In this document: positions 42,863-58,070 of the stretch, one piece after another
How the letters are laid out: each line of letters starts with the position of its first letter
How positions within the stretch are numbered: position 1 is the stretch's first letter
Origin: Tilletiopsis washingtonensis
Taxonomy: Eukaryota; Basidiomycota; Exobasidiomycetes; Entylomatales
Assembly (NCBI RefSeq): GCF_003144115.1
Contig: NW_020312006.1
Coordinates: 236,422-300,421, forward strand
Reading direction: 5' to 3'
DNA length: 64,000 nt
The notes under the pieces: model-generated
Told to the model about the DNA's origin: nothing
What the model saw: the letters and a program-made list of their open reading frames with translations, nothing else
The model's database searches: none
Made by a program: the position numbers and the translations under genes

Positions 42863-45800
42863 ATGGCCGACGCAGCGCCGCCCGTCGCCGCTGGGCCGTC
42901 GCTCATGCGCCGCCGCAGCAGCAGCTTCGACCTCACGGCGCCCGCCGACGACGAGGCGCCGAGCGGCATGGCCGCACCGCGCGTCACGCGCCCCTCGCGC
43001 GGCTCTCGCCTCGGCGCACAGATGGGCCGCTCCGTCTCGGGCGAGAGCAGCACGAAGCCGGCGCAGCCGACCGTGGTCGAGGAGCCGGCTCGCAAGCGTG
43101 GTGCTGTGGCTGCCATGGCGGCGCGATGGGGCGCCGCAGCCGGCAGTGGCAGCGCCGCCGCACTAGCACCTGCTGCCTCGTCCGGTGCGCCCTCCTCACA
43201 GCCGGCTGGCGCCGCGCCAAGTCGCTCAACGCTCGGCCAGGCATTTGGTCTTGCGTCTTCAGCCACTCCATACGAGTCGCCGAGCGCCGTAGTCGCAGCC
43301 GGAGAACCCTCAATAACGACACCGCCGCGCCGACTGACGCGCAGCGGCTCGCACAGCGACCTGCTCGGCTCGCTCTCCCAGACTTCCTCACCCACGCGCG
43401 CCGCTGCAGACGAGTCCGCCGGGCTGAGCTCGGCATCAAGTGCTGCGACGCCTACTTCTGCCTCTTCGCCTGGCGTCGCTGTGGCTGGCCGACTGCAGCG
43501 GCTGCCGTACTCGCGCCGGGATTCGTTCCTGCCTGCATCCTCGGCTACGCCTGCCGCCGGAGCTGCTGCTGCAGGGCGCTCGTGGGACATGTCGGCGCCT
43601 GACTCGTCAGATGTCGTTCTCTCGGCTGTCCCGCCACACGCTCGACCAACGCTGCTGGCGCGCACCAGCTCTCCGAATCTCGGCGACGTGCGGCGCGCGG
43701 CTTCGGGCGGCGCGACGTCTCCGCGCGGACGTGAGGAGCTCGCAGCACAGCTGCAGCAGCCGGCGCATACTGTGCAGCCGCGCAGACCCTCTGGGGTGCA
43801 GCACCGCGAGCTACTGCTGCCTTCGCTCGCCGGCTCGTCGGCTGGAGCCTCGACATCGCGTACCCTTGGCGCTGCACCTCTGCGCGAGAGGGAGCAGGAC
43901 TCGCAGGAGAGCGGCGAGACGGCAGCAGCTGCGGCTGCAGTGGCATACAGGCAGCAGCAGCAGGCATACAGGCGGGAGCAAGAGGCGAGCAGAGTGGCGA
44001 TGCAGCAGGCAGCCAGCTCATCGAGCTCCTCGCCGCCGATTACGCGGGAGCGGGAGTGGGAGCGTGAGGCCGACAGACGAAGAGATAGAGGAGAGAATGG
44101 CCAGGATGCGCGCTCGCATCAGGCCATGCCGAGTCTTGGCGGCTCGAGCGAGAGCGGCAGCACTGGCAGCGCTGCACACGGCATGGGCCTAACGGCTCTG
44201 CGCGCTGGCAGCGGCTCTGCTCAGGCTCAGCAGAGTGCAACGCGATCAACGAGCAGAGGCAATCACGCCTCGCCGTCGCCGCGGCCCGGACAGATGTCAG
44301 ACGCTGCCATCTTGGAGCTCGGCGCCGTGCCTGGCGCGCCATCCGCTGCGGGTCCACTGCAGCCCGGCGTGCCGCTGAGCAGCAAGAACGTCCTCACGAT
44401 TGCGCTGCAGAAGGCACAGAGCGCCGTGCTGCTCGACAGCGCCAACAATGTGCCTGAGGCCATTGCCGCGTACAAGCAGGCTGTGCGCCTGCTGCAGGAG
44501 GTCATGGAGCGCATCGCGCCGAGGAACTCGCAGCGGCGCACGAAGGTGACGCGCGAGGAGGAGCGGCGAAGGCTCAAAGTCATTGTGAGTCTAGCGACTT
44601 GGGTGGTGCCGCTGTGCTATCGCTGACCAGGCGCGCTCAGCACGATACGTACGCCGATCGCATCCGGCTGCTCGCGCTCATCTACTCGCCAGAGTCGGAT
44701 CTCTCGAGCGAGGGCTCGGAAAACGCAGAGCACGCCGATCGCACGCCGCGGCGCTCGGCCGTGCAGCACTGGCCTGCTACCGAGGCTGGGCCGTCGGAGC
44801 ACGGCAGTCCGTCAATGGCGAATGCGCGGCAAGGCGGCGCATTCGGTGGCGCGCCATCGCCTGCGCTCAGCAACGGCTTGGCGCTTGCTGCGCGGCAACG
44901 AGGGCGCGAAGAGAGCGCTGCAGCGGCCGTTGCTGCCTTCTCAAGCAATGCGCGCACAGCACCGACGCCAGCTATCTCGATACAGCGCGAGCGCGAGCCG
45001 GATCCGCGCTCGCCGGTGGGGCGCGACGAGATGCTGCTCGAAGCCAGTGCTCCGACGCGGCACGAGCATGGGCGCTCCGACTCGGAGGGCTCGTTTAGAT
45101 CTGCCAACGGCGCCTCGTCGAGTCAGAGCTCAGGCCTGCGGTTGCCAGAGCCAGCGCGGCATGCAGTACTGCAGCGGTCACTGGGCATCGATGAGGAGGT
45201 GCGCACGCCCGCGACGCCGTACTTCGACATCGACCCCAATCTCGTCTCGCACGATGCCGCGACGCCTCGGCCGGACGAAGCGCAGTTGCAGCGCGACACA
45301 GCGCCGCCTACGCGCAGCGTGCCGCCAGTGCCTCGTGTGCAAAGCTCTCGAGCGGCCGGCTCTCGAGCTGTTGGCTCGCTGTCTCACATTCCCTCGCCGC
45401 TCGGGATTGAGACGGAAGTCGAAGACGCGCAAAGAATGGAGAGGAGACCAAGCAGCGAGGGCGGTGCTCCGCCAAAGCCCGCCGGCGCTGACGAGTCGCA
45501 GCGTCCAGCTGTGGTGTCGCTGCCACCGCCGCCGCCACAGCCGCGCCAGTCGGAGGACATGCTGCGGCTGCAGTCGTCGTCGTCCTCCAACTCTTCGTCC
45601 TCAGCACGCGCACGTGCGGCTACAGTGGGTCGCGAGGCATCGCCTGAGCATCGCCTTCTCGTCAGTCCGACAGTGAGCGCAGGGACGATTAGCCAGCGGC
45701 GCAAGAACGTGGGTGGCCCAGGCGGCGACGGCTCTCTCAGCCTGCCTATGCCGACCATGGGCGGTCTGTCGTCGGCCGAGCCTAGTCCGCTTGCCACGCC

Positions 45801-47377
45801 TACAATGGAAGCAGCGGACCTGCCGCACATGCCGCAGCGGCGACAGCGCGGCGACACGGACAGCACGAGTGGAGACAGCAGTCTGGGACGCAAGCGAGCG
45901 CTCTCGCAGCCCGGCAACCGCCGGCCGGCCATGCCGCCAGGCTTCATGCCGCCGCACGCTGCAGAATCTTCGCCGCCGCCCGCAGTGCCACGCATCACGC
46001 GCAAGGCGTCCATGCCTGCCACTTCGCCCACGCTGCCGTCGGCTCCAGGCGGCCCAGCGCCGTCTTTGAGGATCGCTCCGCCGAGCCACACCGACAGCAG
46101 CATGACAGTCCGCGCAGAGTCCTCCTTCCTGCACACGCTCTCCTCGTCGCCGGGCTATCACTCGCTCGATCCGCCATCTTCGCCGATCTCCGCACTGCAT
46201 CCGAGCGCCGCGAACAGCAGCATCGGTGGGCATGGCGGCGACTCTCGCACGCCGAGCTTTGCTACGCTGTTCCCGACTGGCCTGCCTTCTGCGGCAGTGG
46301 TGCCGTCGGCCGTCTCTTTCAACTCGGCAAACAAGGTGCTCGTGCTGCCGTGGCTCGGCGTCGGCGGTGGCCCGGCCGAGACGTCGGTCATGCCAGCCGT
46401 GCCCGCTGCTCCGGCACTGCGGCCTTTCCACCTCATGCGCCAGCTGCATCTCAGCATCGTGCGTGGCGCCTTCATCTCGCGGCGCCTCTACGTGCCGAAG
46501 GAGCTGTGGGTGCAGCCGGGTGCCGGCGCCAAGCTGCAGGCCATCGAGGCCAAGGTGCGCATGCTCGATGTCGTCGCTGGCGCCATCGACGCGCTGGAGC
46601 AGGCTGGACACGCGCTGCTCAACCCGCCGCCGGGCCAGCCGGGACTGGGCATCGCGCATGCGGCGCGCTTTGCGAAGCAGCTCGAGGACTTTGATGCGGT
46701 GCTCGTCGAGGTGCAGAACTCGCTCGCCCGCAAGCTCGGCTTCCTCGAGACGGTCGCCGGCAAGAAGGCGAATGTGAGTAGAGGCATACAGTCAACTCCT
46801 TTCTGGCGTGCGACTGACACTCGTCGCCATCAGACGTCGCTCGGCGCCTTTGGCTCGAAGCTCACGCGCTCGCTCGATCGCATGACCAATGGCTCCAAGC
46901 AGTGAGTCGCGGCGCACGGCTGAAGTGTGCGCGCAGGACTGACGCTTTCCGCTTTTCGCAGCTCGGACTCGCCGGCGTCGTACATCGAGGCACTGGCGCG
47001 GCTGTTCAGCCGATCTCAGATCCTTGGTGCGTGCAGAGCCTCGCCAGGCTGGTGTGCTGTGGCTGATCCTCGCATGCACAGGCACGCACCTCCAAGCTCT
47101 GCTGCACTCCCGGCAGCCGCCAGGCGCCTCGGCGCCATCGGCAGGCGTCGAGACGTACGCGGCGCTGCCGCACGAGCTGCGTGCCGTCGTCGAGACGAAG
47201 CTGCGCCGCTGCGCCGACTTCTTCGCCAACGTCGTGCTGCGCATCGTCGTGCGCGACCTGCACGTGCTGCTCGAGAAGTGAGTGTGGCAGGCAGATCGAA
47301 GGCGCATGCTGGACTGCACACTGACGCTCCGTGTCTGCAGATCCGCCAAGCGAGCACACGCCGCCTTCATCGACTGA
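42863..47377 (+). CDS. Large MIT-domain protein
   Basis: Six exons (42863-44584, 44641-46773, 46834-46901, 46962-47026, 47082-47277, 47341-47377) sum to exactly 1406 residues. Residues about 1-505 and 600-1150 are low-complexity Ser/Pro/Ala/Gln sequence. An MIT (microtubule-interacting and trafficking) domain lies at about residues 509-575: LTIALQKAQSAVLLDSANNVPEAIAAYKQAVRLLQEVMERI, split from HDTYADRIRLL by intron 1. The C-terminal 250 residues look folded and conserved: LMRQLHLSIVRGAFISRRLYVPKELWVQ, AIEAKVRMLDVVAGAIDALEQ, LARKLGFLETVAGKK, SYIEALARLFSRSQIL and THLQALLHS. MIT domains bind ESCRT-III tails, so an endosomal role is likely but inferred. Many fungi carry one such protein; I cannot name a yeast orthologue. 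Confidence 0.85.
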
Positions 47378-47901
47378 GAGCGAAGCACTGCGCATCCTGG
47401 ACACCCGCCGACCTCGCTGCTCTGCATCTCCGCTTCGCGCTCCTTGCGTGCCCTATCTACCAAGATTCTCCTGGTGCCCCACATGCCTTTGTCGCTCCTG
47501 TCCGGCAACGCAGCGTGCACATGCCGCGCGCCGATTGTATTTCTCACCTAGCCTTCACGCCCAGTCGGCCGCTCTGCCTTTCTCTCGTAATCCTCACTCC
47601 TGGCGGCCGCACACTCCGGAGGCGTTCGCTAGACAACATGCATTGGCGGCGGAACGGGAAGGCGGTGCGATGCGATCTGACAGAGTTTCAGGGCTGGCGC
47701 GCGCAGGGGTCAAAGGCCGGGTCGTCGGTGACGTGTCGAGAAGGTAGTGCGGTCGAGAAGGTGGTCGGGACGGTGACGGTGCGGAAGTCGCAGGCGAGAG
47801 CCACGCTCCTGCGCACGCTGCAGCCTCTCGGAGGCCCCTTGGGACGCGCTCGGGGCGCGCCACGCGGGCCAAGCCGACGGCCGCGCTGCTGCGCGATGCG
47901 C
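47378..47901. other. Convergent 3' intergenic region; no gene seen
   Basis: It lies between the MIT-protein and coiled-coil-protein stops. Open frames crossing it are antisense or random extensions. Confidence 0.6.
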
Positions 47902-50202
47902 TCAGTAGCTCATGAGGCGCAGCGGGATCTCGACGTCGGGCTTCATCGGCGAGGTGAAGCGGCCGTTGTCGCAGGAGACGCGGATGAAGATCAGGGCGTG
48001 GTAGTTGATGCTGAGCGCGGACGGGAGCGCAGGCACGTCGGAGGGCGTCAGCGTCGAGACAGGGGCGGCTTCGCGTGCCGGCACTCACAAGTCACGACCA
48101 AGCACCACGTCAGGAGTGCCTGCACGTCCGGTGAGACCCTGTGCGATCGACACCATGGCGTCGAGCGTGATCGACGGGCCGATGCTGCTGCCCGCGTGTG
48201 TGATGCCGCGCGGGAACTCGAGGCGCAGGCGGTCCTTGCGGACATTCACCCTGCTCTTCTTCATGTCGGTGCGCAGCTCGCTCTCGAGCTGCGCCGTGGC
48301 GATGGAGTGCGGCTCGCGCGGGTCGAAGAAGATCTTGAGGTTGCGCTGACCGATCGTGTGTGCGGTACAGCTGGAGAGCAGGTCGTGCAGACGCCACTCG
48401 TTGGAGATGCGGTCGTCCCACCAGCGTCCGATGATGGACAGGTGGTCGCTCGGACGATTGGCCGGGTGCATCGAGTTGCGGTCGTTGCTTGCGAGGAGTG
48501 CCTGGTGGCGCTCCATGGCCTCGCGACGGTCGACTTCCTCTCGACGCTCAGCGACCGCTCCGCGCGGCGTCACTTCGCCACGGGGCGCGAGTGCGCGGCG
48601 TTCCTGTGCCTCACGGCGCTCGACGGCCTCGCGACGTTCCAGCTCCTCGCGGCGGTCAATTTCCTTGCGACGCTCCGCGGCCTCACGACGATCGGCGTCC
48701 TCCTGCACCGCCTTAGCAGCCTTGGCAGTGCAGCGCTCGTTGTAGCTGTGGCGAAGGCCGGCCTCGCGGCGTTCGGCTGCCTCGGAGATGCGGTCCATGC
48801 GCTCTTGGATCGTCTCGACGCGCTCGGGCGGGTGTTCGCCTTCCTCGAGCGACGTTGTCTCGTAGCGCAGGCGCTTGCGGCCCTCGATCGGGGGGCCGTC
48901 ACGCTCCTCCAGGCGCGCCGAGAGGGGGCGCTTGACGGCCTGTGCGCCCGATGCGTCCGTCGTTGGCGGGCCGAACGAGTTCTCCGCCTTGCGCGGGTGG
49001 CGCTCGGCGCTTGGAGAGACGTCCGAGCGGAGGCTGAGGCCCGAGTCGTCGTGCGGGTCGTGGTCTGCGCGCTTGTGTACGTCGCGCTCGACGCGCATCG
49101 TCTGCCTGTCGTTGCTGGCGTGCATGCGCATGCCATTCGTCGTCGCCTTCGTCTGCGCTGCTTCGCGTCCAGCAGCGCTCTTGGTCTTGTGCTCCTCCTC
49201 GGTGATAGCCGCGCGTCCCGCAGCACTTCTGAGCTTCTGCTCCTCGTTGGCGGCGTTGGCAGCCTTGCTGACGCGCTCGATCTGCTCGATCTGCTCGAAC
49301 ATCTTCGTGCGCTTCTTTGCCTCGGCGTCCGTCTCGTCTTGACGTTTGGTGAGCGATCTGATCTGCTTCTGCATCGCCTCAAACGCGCGCATCATCTGGT
49401 CGTTGCGCGTCGCGAGCTCGCCGTTGACCGCGTCGAGCGAGGCGTTGCGCTGGTCCAGGGCCGCATTGCGTTCGTCAAGGGCCCTGTTGCGCGCGTCTAG
49501 CGTTGCGTTGCGCGCTTCGAGATCCTGCGAGAGACGCAGCAGCTCCTCGTTCTGGCGCTGTACGGGATCGACGAAGCCGGGCGGCAGCGAAGGCGAGGTG
49601 GGCATCGTCGAGAGCTTGCTGACCAGCGCACCTTGATTCGCCGTCAGCTGCGCAAGCTCGGTGCCGAGGCGAGCCAGCTCGTGTGCCGTGCCGGCCGAGT
49701 TGGCGGCGGCATCCTGCTGCAGCTGGAGCAGGGCGATGCGCATCTGCAGCGCCGCATTCTCGACCTTGCTCAGACGCTCCTTGTTGCGCATGTAGCCCTG
49801 CTGCTGGCGCTCCTTGAGCACGGCCAGCTGCGAAGCCAAGTCTCCTCCGGCGCCATTGGCTGCCTCACTTCCCTCGAGCATGAGCGACTCGCGGCGGGCG
49901 CCCGGTGCCGCCGCTGCGTCGACGTCGGGCGAGCTGCCGCGCTGCGTCAGGGCCGGACGCGGCGGCAGGCTGGCAGGGACAGGGCTGCTGTCGGGGAGTT
50001 CGGTGAAGCGCTCCGTCGTGGGCGAGGGTTGGGCCGAGTTGCTGTTGTTGCTGCCGTTCGCGCGCTCGCCGAAGATGCTGGCACAGAAGGCGGACGCCGA
50101 GCTGCCGGCGGGCTGCGACGCCGGACGGCCGTGCGCCGGGACGTTGGCTTGCGAGAGCATGTCGCGTAGGATCTGCGGCACGCTGACCTGCTGTGCGGGC
50201 AT
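47902..50202 (-). CDS. Long coiled-coil protein with conserved C-terminal region
   Basis: Two exons (48089-50202 and 47902-48010) give 740 residues. I do not recognise the family. The N-terminus MPAQQVSVPQILRDMLSQAN precedes a disordered stretch. Residues about 180-320 form a coiled coil: AVLKERQQQGYMRNKERLSKVE, then a striking heptad ladder LDARNRALDERNAALDQRNASLD, and EAMQKQIRSLTKRQDETDAEAKKR. A second charged helix near residues 510-600 repeats DRREA and ERREA units. The C-terminus looks globular: GRWWDDRISNEWRLHDLL, RNLKIFFDPREPHSIATAQ, RKDRLRLEFPRGITHAGSS, and across the intron FINYHALIFIRVSCDNGRF to LRLMSY. A basic motif (KRPLSARLEE) hints at a nuclear or cytoskeletal role, but none can be assigned. 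Confidence 0.8.
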
Positions 50203-51014
50203 GGGGGAGGGACGGCGGTTGGGATGGTGGTGGAGGGAGGAGGGCGGGTGTGGCGAGCTGCGCACAGGCGCATCCTCAGCTCGAGGCGGCTCTCCAGCAG
50301 GATGAGGCACGCTCTACAAAGCGAGCTAGCAGCTCAATCAAATGAAGCGACACGACTAGAGGACGGACGGCGGCAGGCGGGCAGTGTGAGGTGGGTGCTG
50401 CGGCAGACAAAGGGCAGTCGCAGGCGGCCGGCCAGCACGGCCAAACGAGGCAGGCAAGTGCTCGATTGGGAGCGGACGCGCCCCTGACGCTCTCACGGCA
50501 CCGCCGCTGCGAGTAAGAGTCGCGCGTGCCGTTGCCTTGTAACGCCGTGCAGCGCAGAGCACGACTGCCGAGCCGCTCCGCCGATGATGAGCCTTTCAGC
50601 TCGGGCCGCTCTCCGCAGCGCTGGCGGCCGACGAGGGAGAGGCCATCGAGAACAAAGAGGGGCCCAAGCGCGCACTAGAGTCTGAGTCTCAGCCCGCCTC
50701 GCAGGACACCTGCTCCCGCCGAGCCGCGCGCGTGAGGACAAAGGGAGCGCGGGGCCCAAGCGCGCGTCTGCCTTGTCCTCGTCGCAGCTCGAGCTGCGCT
50801 GTCAAGCGTGGTGTGGAGGGTCTCGCTCTTGTCCGTGGCAGTGGTCGCCTCGCTCTAGCTGCTGCGACCCGCTTGGGCTGCGTAGGGTCTTCGCAGCCCG
50901 CGGCCGGCGCTGGCTTTTGTCGGGCGGCGAGGTTCTCACGCCTGCGCGTCAGGGTGTTGGACTCGCCCGCTGCTGCGCCTCCACTTCTCCGACCGCGCCA
51001 CCACCCTCTCCCGC
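50203..51014. promoter_or_regulatory. Divergent intergenic region; no gene seen
   Basis: This 812-bp gap lies between the coiled-coil protein start and the disordered-protein start. I see no exon or clear box element. Confidence 0.5.
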
Positions 51015-53779
51015 ATGCCGCGCCCCGAGCGCACCCCTCTCCGCACTTCTCTCGAGGCCGCAGCATCGCACATGCAACAGCCTCTCACAGCGCATGCGCT
51101 GGCTCGCCTCGGCGGCGCTTCGGCCTCCTCTGGCGCCGTCGAGGCCTACGTGGCCTCACAGGCGCAGCAGCACTTCGCCGCTGCGCCGCCGCGACTTTCG
51201 ATGCCTGCTCAGCCGGCACCGCACGACCGCGCCGCCTTTACGGGCACGCCACGGCCTGAGAAGGAGCCGCCGGCACTGAGACCTGCGCTGGTGCCGCGAC
51301 AGCCGGTCGCCCGGCACGATGGCGCCATCACGGACTCGGCAGTGCCGGAGAAGAGCAAGAGCGTCGGACGGGCAAGGTCGATGCGCGCTAGAGACGAGGA
51401 CCGTGCGTCGCGGCCAGTGGCCGAGCCGTCCAGCGGAGCAGCAGAGAAACGGACGATCGAACAGGCAGGGCATCGCTCCGACAAGAGGGCAGCTACTGCT
51501 GATCGTACACGGCCGAACGTCGCAGCACCGGCCTTGCCAGCTAACGAGGCTCGTGGGCTGCCGGAGGGCTACTGGGCAGACGAAGCAGCCGTAGCAGCAC
51601 GTGAGCGCTTCTGGCTTTCCTACTTCAGCACGAGCTCATTATCTCCTTGCAGGGCTTGAGGCGCGAAAGCTCGAGCGTCGCGATCGCAAGGCGCAGCGCA
51701 ATGGCATTCAGCCAGCGGAGGCCACACCAAAGACAGCAGCAAGAGTAGTAGACCGCAGTGCCCCGCACGCCACGCTGCTACGCCGGGCCAGTCGGCAGTC
51801 GAGCAAGTCGCGAGGACGCGCAGAAGATGCTGAAGAGGAGGAGCTACCAGAGAGGGGCAAGGGCCGAAAGCGAGGCACGACCACGGCGGAGGAGACGCGC
51901 TCGAAGCGGCTGAAGAAGCAGACGGCGAAGATCTCGCTGTTGCCGAGCACGCGAAGCGGCAGTAGCCGGCTGACGGTACGTCGAGCTCACACGTCTCTTG
52001 CTGCATCTTGCTGACTCCGTATGGCTCCAGAACGCACCGGCCCGCGAGCCCCTACTTGGCCTCTTCAACCACGGCGCCGCCTCCGGCCCGACGATGCGCG
52101 GACCACGCGGCACGCGCAGCACGCCGACGGACCTGATGTTCCGCGAGCGTCCGTTCCTGCAAGGCAAGACGGCAGGCGGCAGCGGCCGTACGAAGCGGCG
52201 CTTGATCCATGCTGAAGATGATGCCGAGGCATCGGAGGCGAGCGTGGACGATACGAGGGAGAAGAGCAAGAGGCGCAAGGCGCTCCCGCCTGCGGACGAA
52301 CGCCAAGCCGCCGAGCGACTCGAGCCTCAAGAAGCGACGGGCAGCGTTGATTCCGATGCAAGCGAGGCGCATTCGGCGCACTCGCTTGCGCAGCGGCGGC
52401 GAGACAAGTCGAGCAAGGACGCGCTCGAGGCGGGCCCTGGCGCAACATCGGCCTCCGACCCGTCTGCGCAACTGCAAGACGAGGACGACGCACGCTTGCT
52501 GCTCTTCCATCAACGCCAGCGCGAGGTGCAAACGTCGCCTGAATGGCGCTCCGCGACGTATGCGCAGCGCCAGCGTCCCGCGTCACCAGTCCGGCCTTAT
52601 CGGCCAATCATCGACAGCAGAGCCGCTTCGCGATCGACTGCCTCGCCTGAGCCGCCGGCGCGTGCGGCACGCGCCTCGCTGCAGCGCTCCAGCACTGCTC
52701 CGGAAGCACAGCCTGCATCTTCGTCGTGCGCTCCGCTGCGCCATCTGCACCCGCTCGAGCGTGCCGTCGAGCATTCCGTGCCCGAGACTCGCGGCGGCGG
52801 CCTCATGGCGTTCGGACCGGGCGCAGCCGTGCCCTCGAATGCCTGGCGGGCACCGCACCGGCTAGCGGAGCTGCACCGCGGCGGTACCTCCGGCGAGCAA
52901 GATCTGGCAGCGTTGCCACGGCCGCGAGGTGCGCCGCCGCAGCCGCTCGAGCACCTGGGCTTGGCGCTCGAGACTTCCTCTGAGCCTGGCGGCATCGAGA
53001 CACGCCGAGCCGAGCCGCGTCTGCACCGCAGCAGCTCGTTTGAGGCTCTGCTGCGCGCGTGCGAACGCGGCGAGCTCTCACCAGAGCCCCAAGTACGAGC
53101 TTCTGTGCCGCCAAACGAGGCGCTTGCCTGGCCACCGCGAGCGCCGCAACCATTCCAGCGACCAGAGCTGCGCGCTGTCTCGCCACACGCATGTCCAGAG
53201 CAAGACGAGCTCTGCGAGCAGGTGCTAGTGCAGCTCGAAGAAGCGAATGCCTTCGACTGGGACGCCGAAAGCGTCGCAGGCGCTCGCATGCCTGCCCGAC
53301 AGTCGCATCATCTCGAGCAAGAGACTCGGCACGAGCACGAGCCCGAGTTCGAGCAAGAGCCAGAGCATCGCTACCTTCTTCCACACCTTCCCGTGCTAGC
53401 GGCCGTGCCGCAGCCGCTCTCGAGCGCTGCAGACCCGCTCGACTTCCTGACCGGGCCCGGCCATCCCAGCACGCCGCCCACATCGCACCGCGCCTTCTCC
53501 TACGCTTTCGACGCGCCACGTCTCACGCCGTACCAGCACGCACGTGTGCTGCAGACTGCCGCATCTGCAGCGCAGAGCTTCAGCAGCGCCGAAGATCCGC
53601 TCGCTGCCTGCTCTGCTCTGCCGTCGCCGGCGGCGGAGCCAGACTCGGAGATGCAGCAGGAGCGCGAGGACGAGCTGTGGCAGCCGCGCTGGCTCAGGCC
53701 TGAGCCGAAGAAGCGCTCGAGCCACGCAACGCCAAGCAGGAAGCAGATGCAGGGCTTCTGGAAGCCGCGGGCGCTCTAG
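51015..53779 (+). CDS. Large disordered, probably nuclear protein
   Basis: Three exons (51015-51600, 51653-51975, 52031-53779) give 885 residues with all phases consistent. I find no known domain. Basic patches that could be nuclear signals include ARKLERRDRKAQR, GKGRKRG and RSKRLKKQ. The segment APAREPLLGLFNHGAASG and TPTDLMFRERPFLQGK, straddling intron 2, looks more conserved than its surroundings. The rest is rich in Ser, Ala, Pro, Gln, Glu and His with a HEHEPEFEQEPEH run. The protein ends SRKQMQGFWKPRAL, a short aromatic/basic tail that may be a binding motif. Function unknown. Confidence 0.75.
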
Positions 53780-53959
53780 GCCATCTCGAGACGCCTCCGT
53801 CCCTCTCGCCTCGCCTTCTCTCATGTACTCACATTCTCCATTTCGCTTCTTCTCTTCACGTCGCGTGTCACCTGAGATACCAATCGATCACATTCTCGAC
53901 CCCTTCCCTCTCTTGAGACCCATCCCGTCGCCGAATCCACCCGTCCAACTCCTGCAGCC

Positions 53960-54166
53960 TCAGCTGCGGGTGCCTGCGATCTTGGCGGCCGACTGCGGCG
54001 AGGCGGTCCGCTTGGCGTTGACCGTGATGAGCTGAGCAGAGCACGATGATCAGCTGCTGCCCACACTTCAAGCGCCTATCGAGCTCACGTGGTAGACGAC
54101 GATGAGCACCATCGTGAGGCTGCCGAGCCAGTTGGCCAGCGCCGAGAGGGTGACGTCGGAGATCAT
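53960..54166 (-). CDS. OST4: Oligosaccharyltransferase subunit Ost4 (49 residues)
   Basis: Mini-protein of the ER oligosaccharyltransferase that bridges Stt3 and Ost3/6 for N-glycosylation. Two exons, 54089-54166 and 53960-54031, are separated by a 57-nt intron. The protein is MISDVTLSALANWLGSLTMV-LIVVYH joined to LITVNAKRTASPQ and a short basic tail ending TRS. The MISD start, a single membrane helix, and the VVYH end of the helix match yeast (MISDEQLNSLAI, VIYH) and human Ost4. It is slightly longer than the 36-37 residues usual in yeast and human because of the C-terminal extension. The gene is so small that open-frame scans would miss its second exon. Confidence 0.92.
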
Positions 54167-54693
54167 GCTGGGCGAAGGCTGCGAGATGCGCCAGGGAGGA
54201 GGAGCGGAGAGGCTAGCGGCTCGAAGTCTACGCGGCGCAGACAGGCAGACCAGCTGCGCGTGAGCGAGGGGCACGGGTGCAGCGCTTTGGAGCGTTGCGC
54301 GGGCGTCTAGTGGGCGAGGTGGCGGTGAGAAGGAGGAGCTCGAGAGGCGCCCGTGCACGGACGCACGCCAGGCATCAGATCACGTGCGAGCGCCTCGTGG
54401 GAACTCAGCAGCAGACGCGTCGAGGCGAGGGACGCGTTAATGGACGCGTCGGCTTGCTCTCGCAGCGAGACTGCTCCCGTGCCCGCCACCGCCGGCCAGC
54501 GAGAAGGCGGGCGGCGCGGCGTGTGCATCTGCCACGGTCGAGGTCGGCTCTCGCCTGCCCGTGCGAGCTCGGCGTCGAGCCTAGGTGCAGCTGCACGCAC
54601 CATCCTTCCACCATCTCGAAGTCCTAACCGCAACACACCGCATCGACGTCTCACACCACGAGCATCTCAGCCCGCAGCTGCTCCACTGCCCAG
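54167..54693. promoter_or_regulatory. Divergent OST4-MCM4 promoter
   Basis: This 527-bp gap contains the MCB cluster listed separately, a CACGTG E-box at about 54381-54386, and a CT/CA-rich leader before MCM4. Confidence 0.65.
54415..54449. promoter_or_regulatory. Three MCB (ACGCGT) boxes upstream of MCM4
   Basis: ACGCGT occurs at 54415-54420, 54432-54437 and 54444-54449, about 245-280 bp before the MCM4 ATG. This hexamer is the Mlu cell-cycle box bound by MBF-type complexes that drive G1/S genes, including replication genes, in yeasts. Spacings are 17 and 12 bp start to start. Confidence 0.75.
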
Positions 54694-54694
54694 C

Positions 54695-58070
<3,376 letters not shown>

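Noticed and set aside
42223-43602. 459-codon frame overlapping the CDC73/MIT promoter and the MIT gene start
   Set aside because: It is in another frame than the MIT protein, whose ATG and downstream domains are well supported.
46927-49500. 857-codon open frame on the plus strand
   Set aside because: It runs through the MIT-gene 3' exons, the convergent gap, and then antisense to the coiled-coil gene. Its sequence is an antisense shadow of that gene, with no domain of its own.
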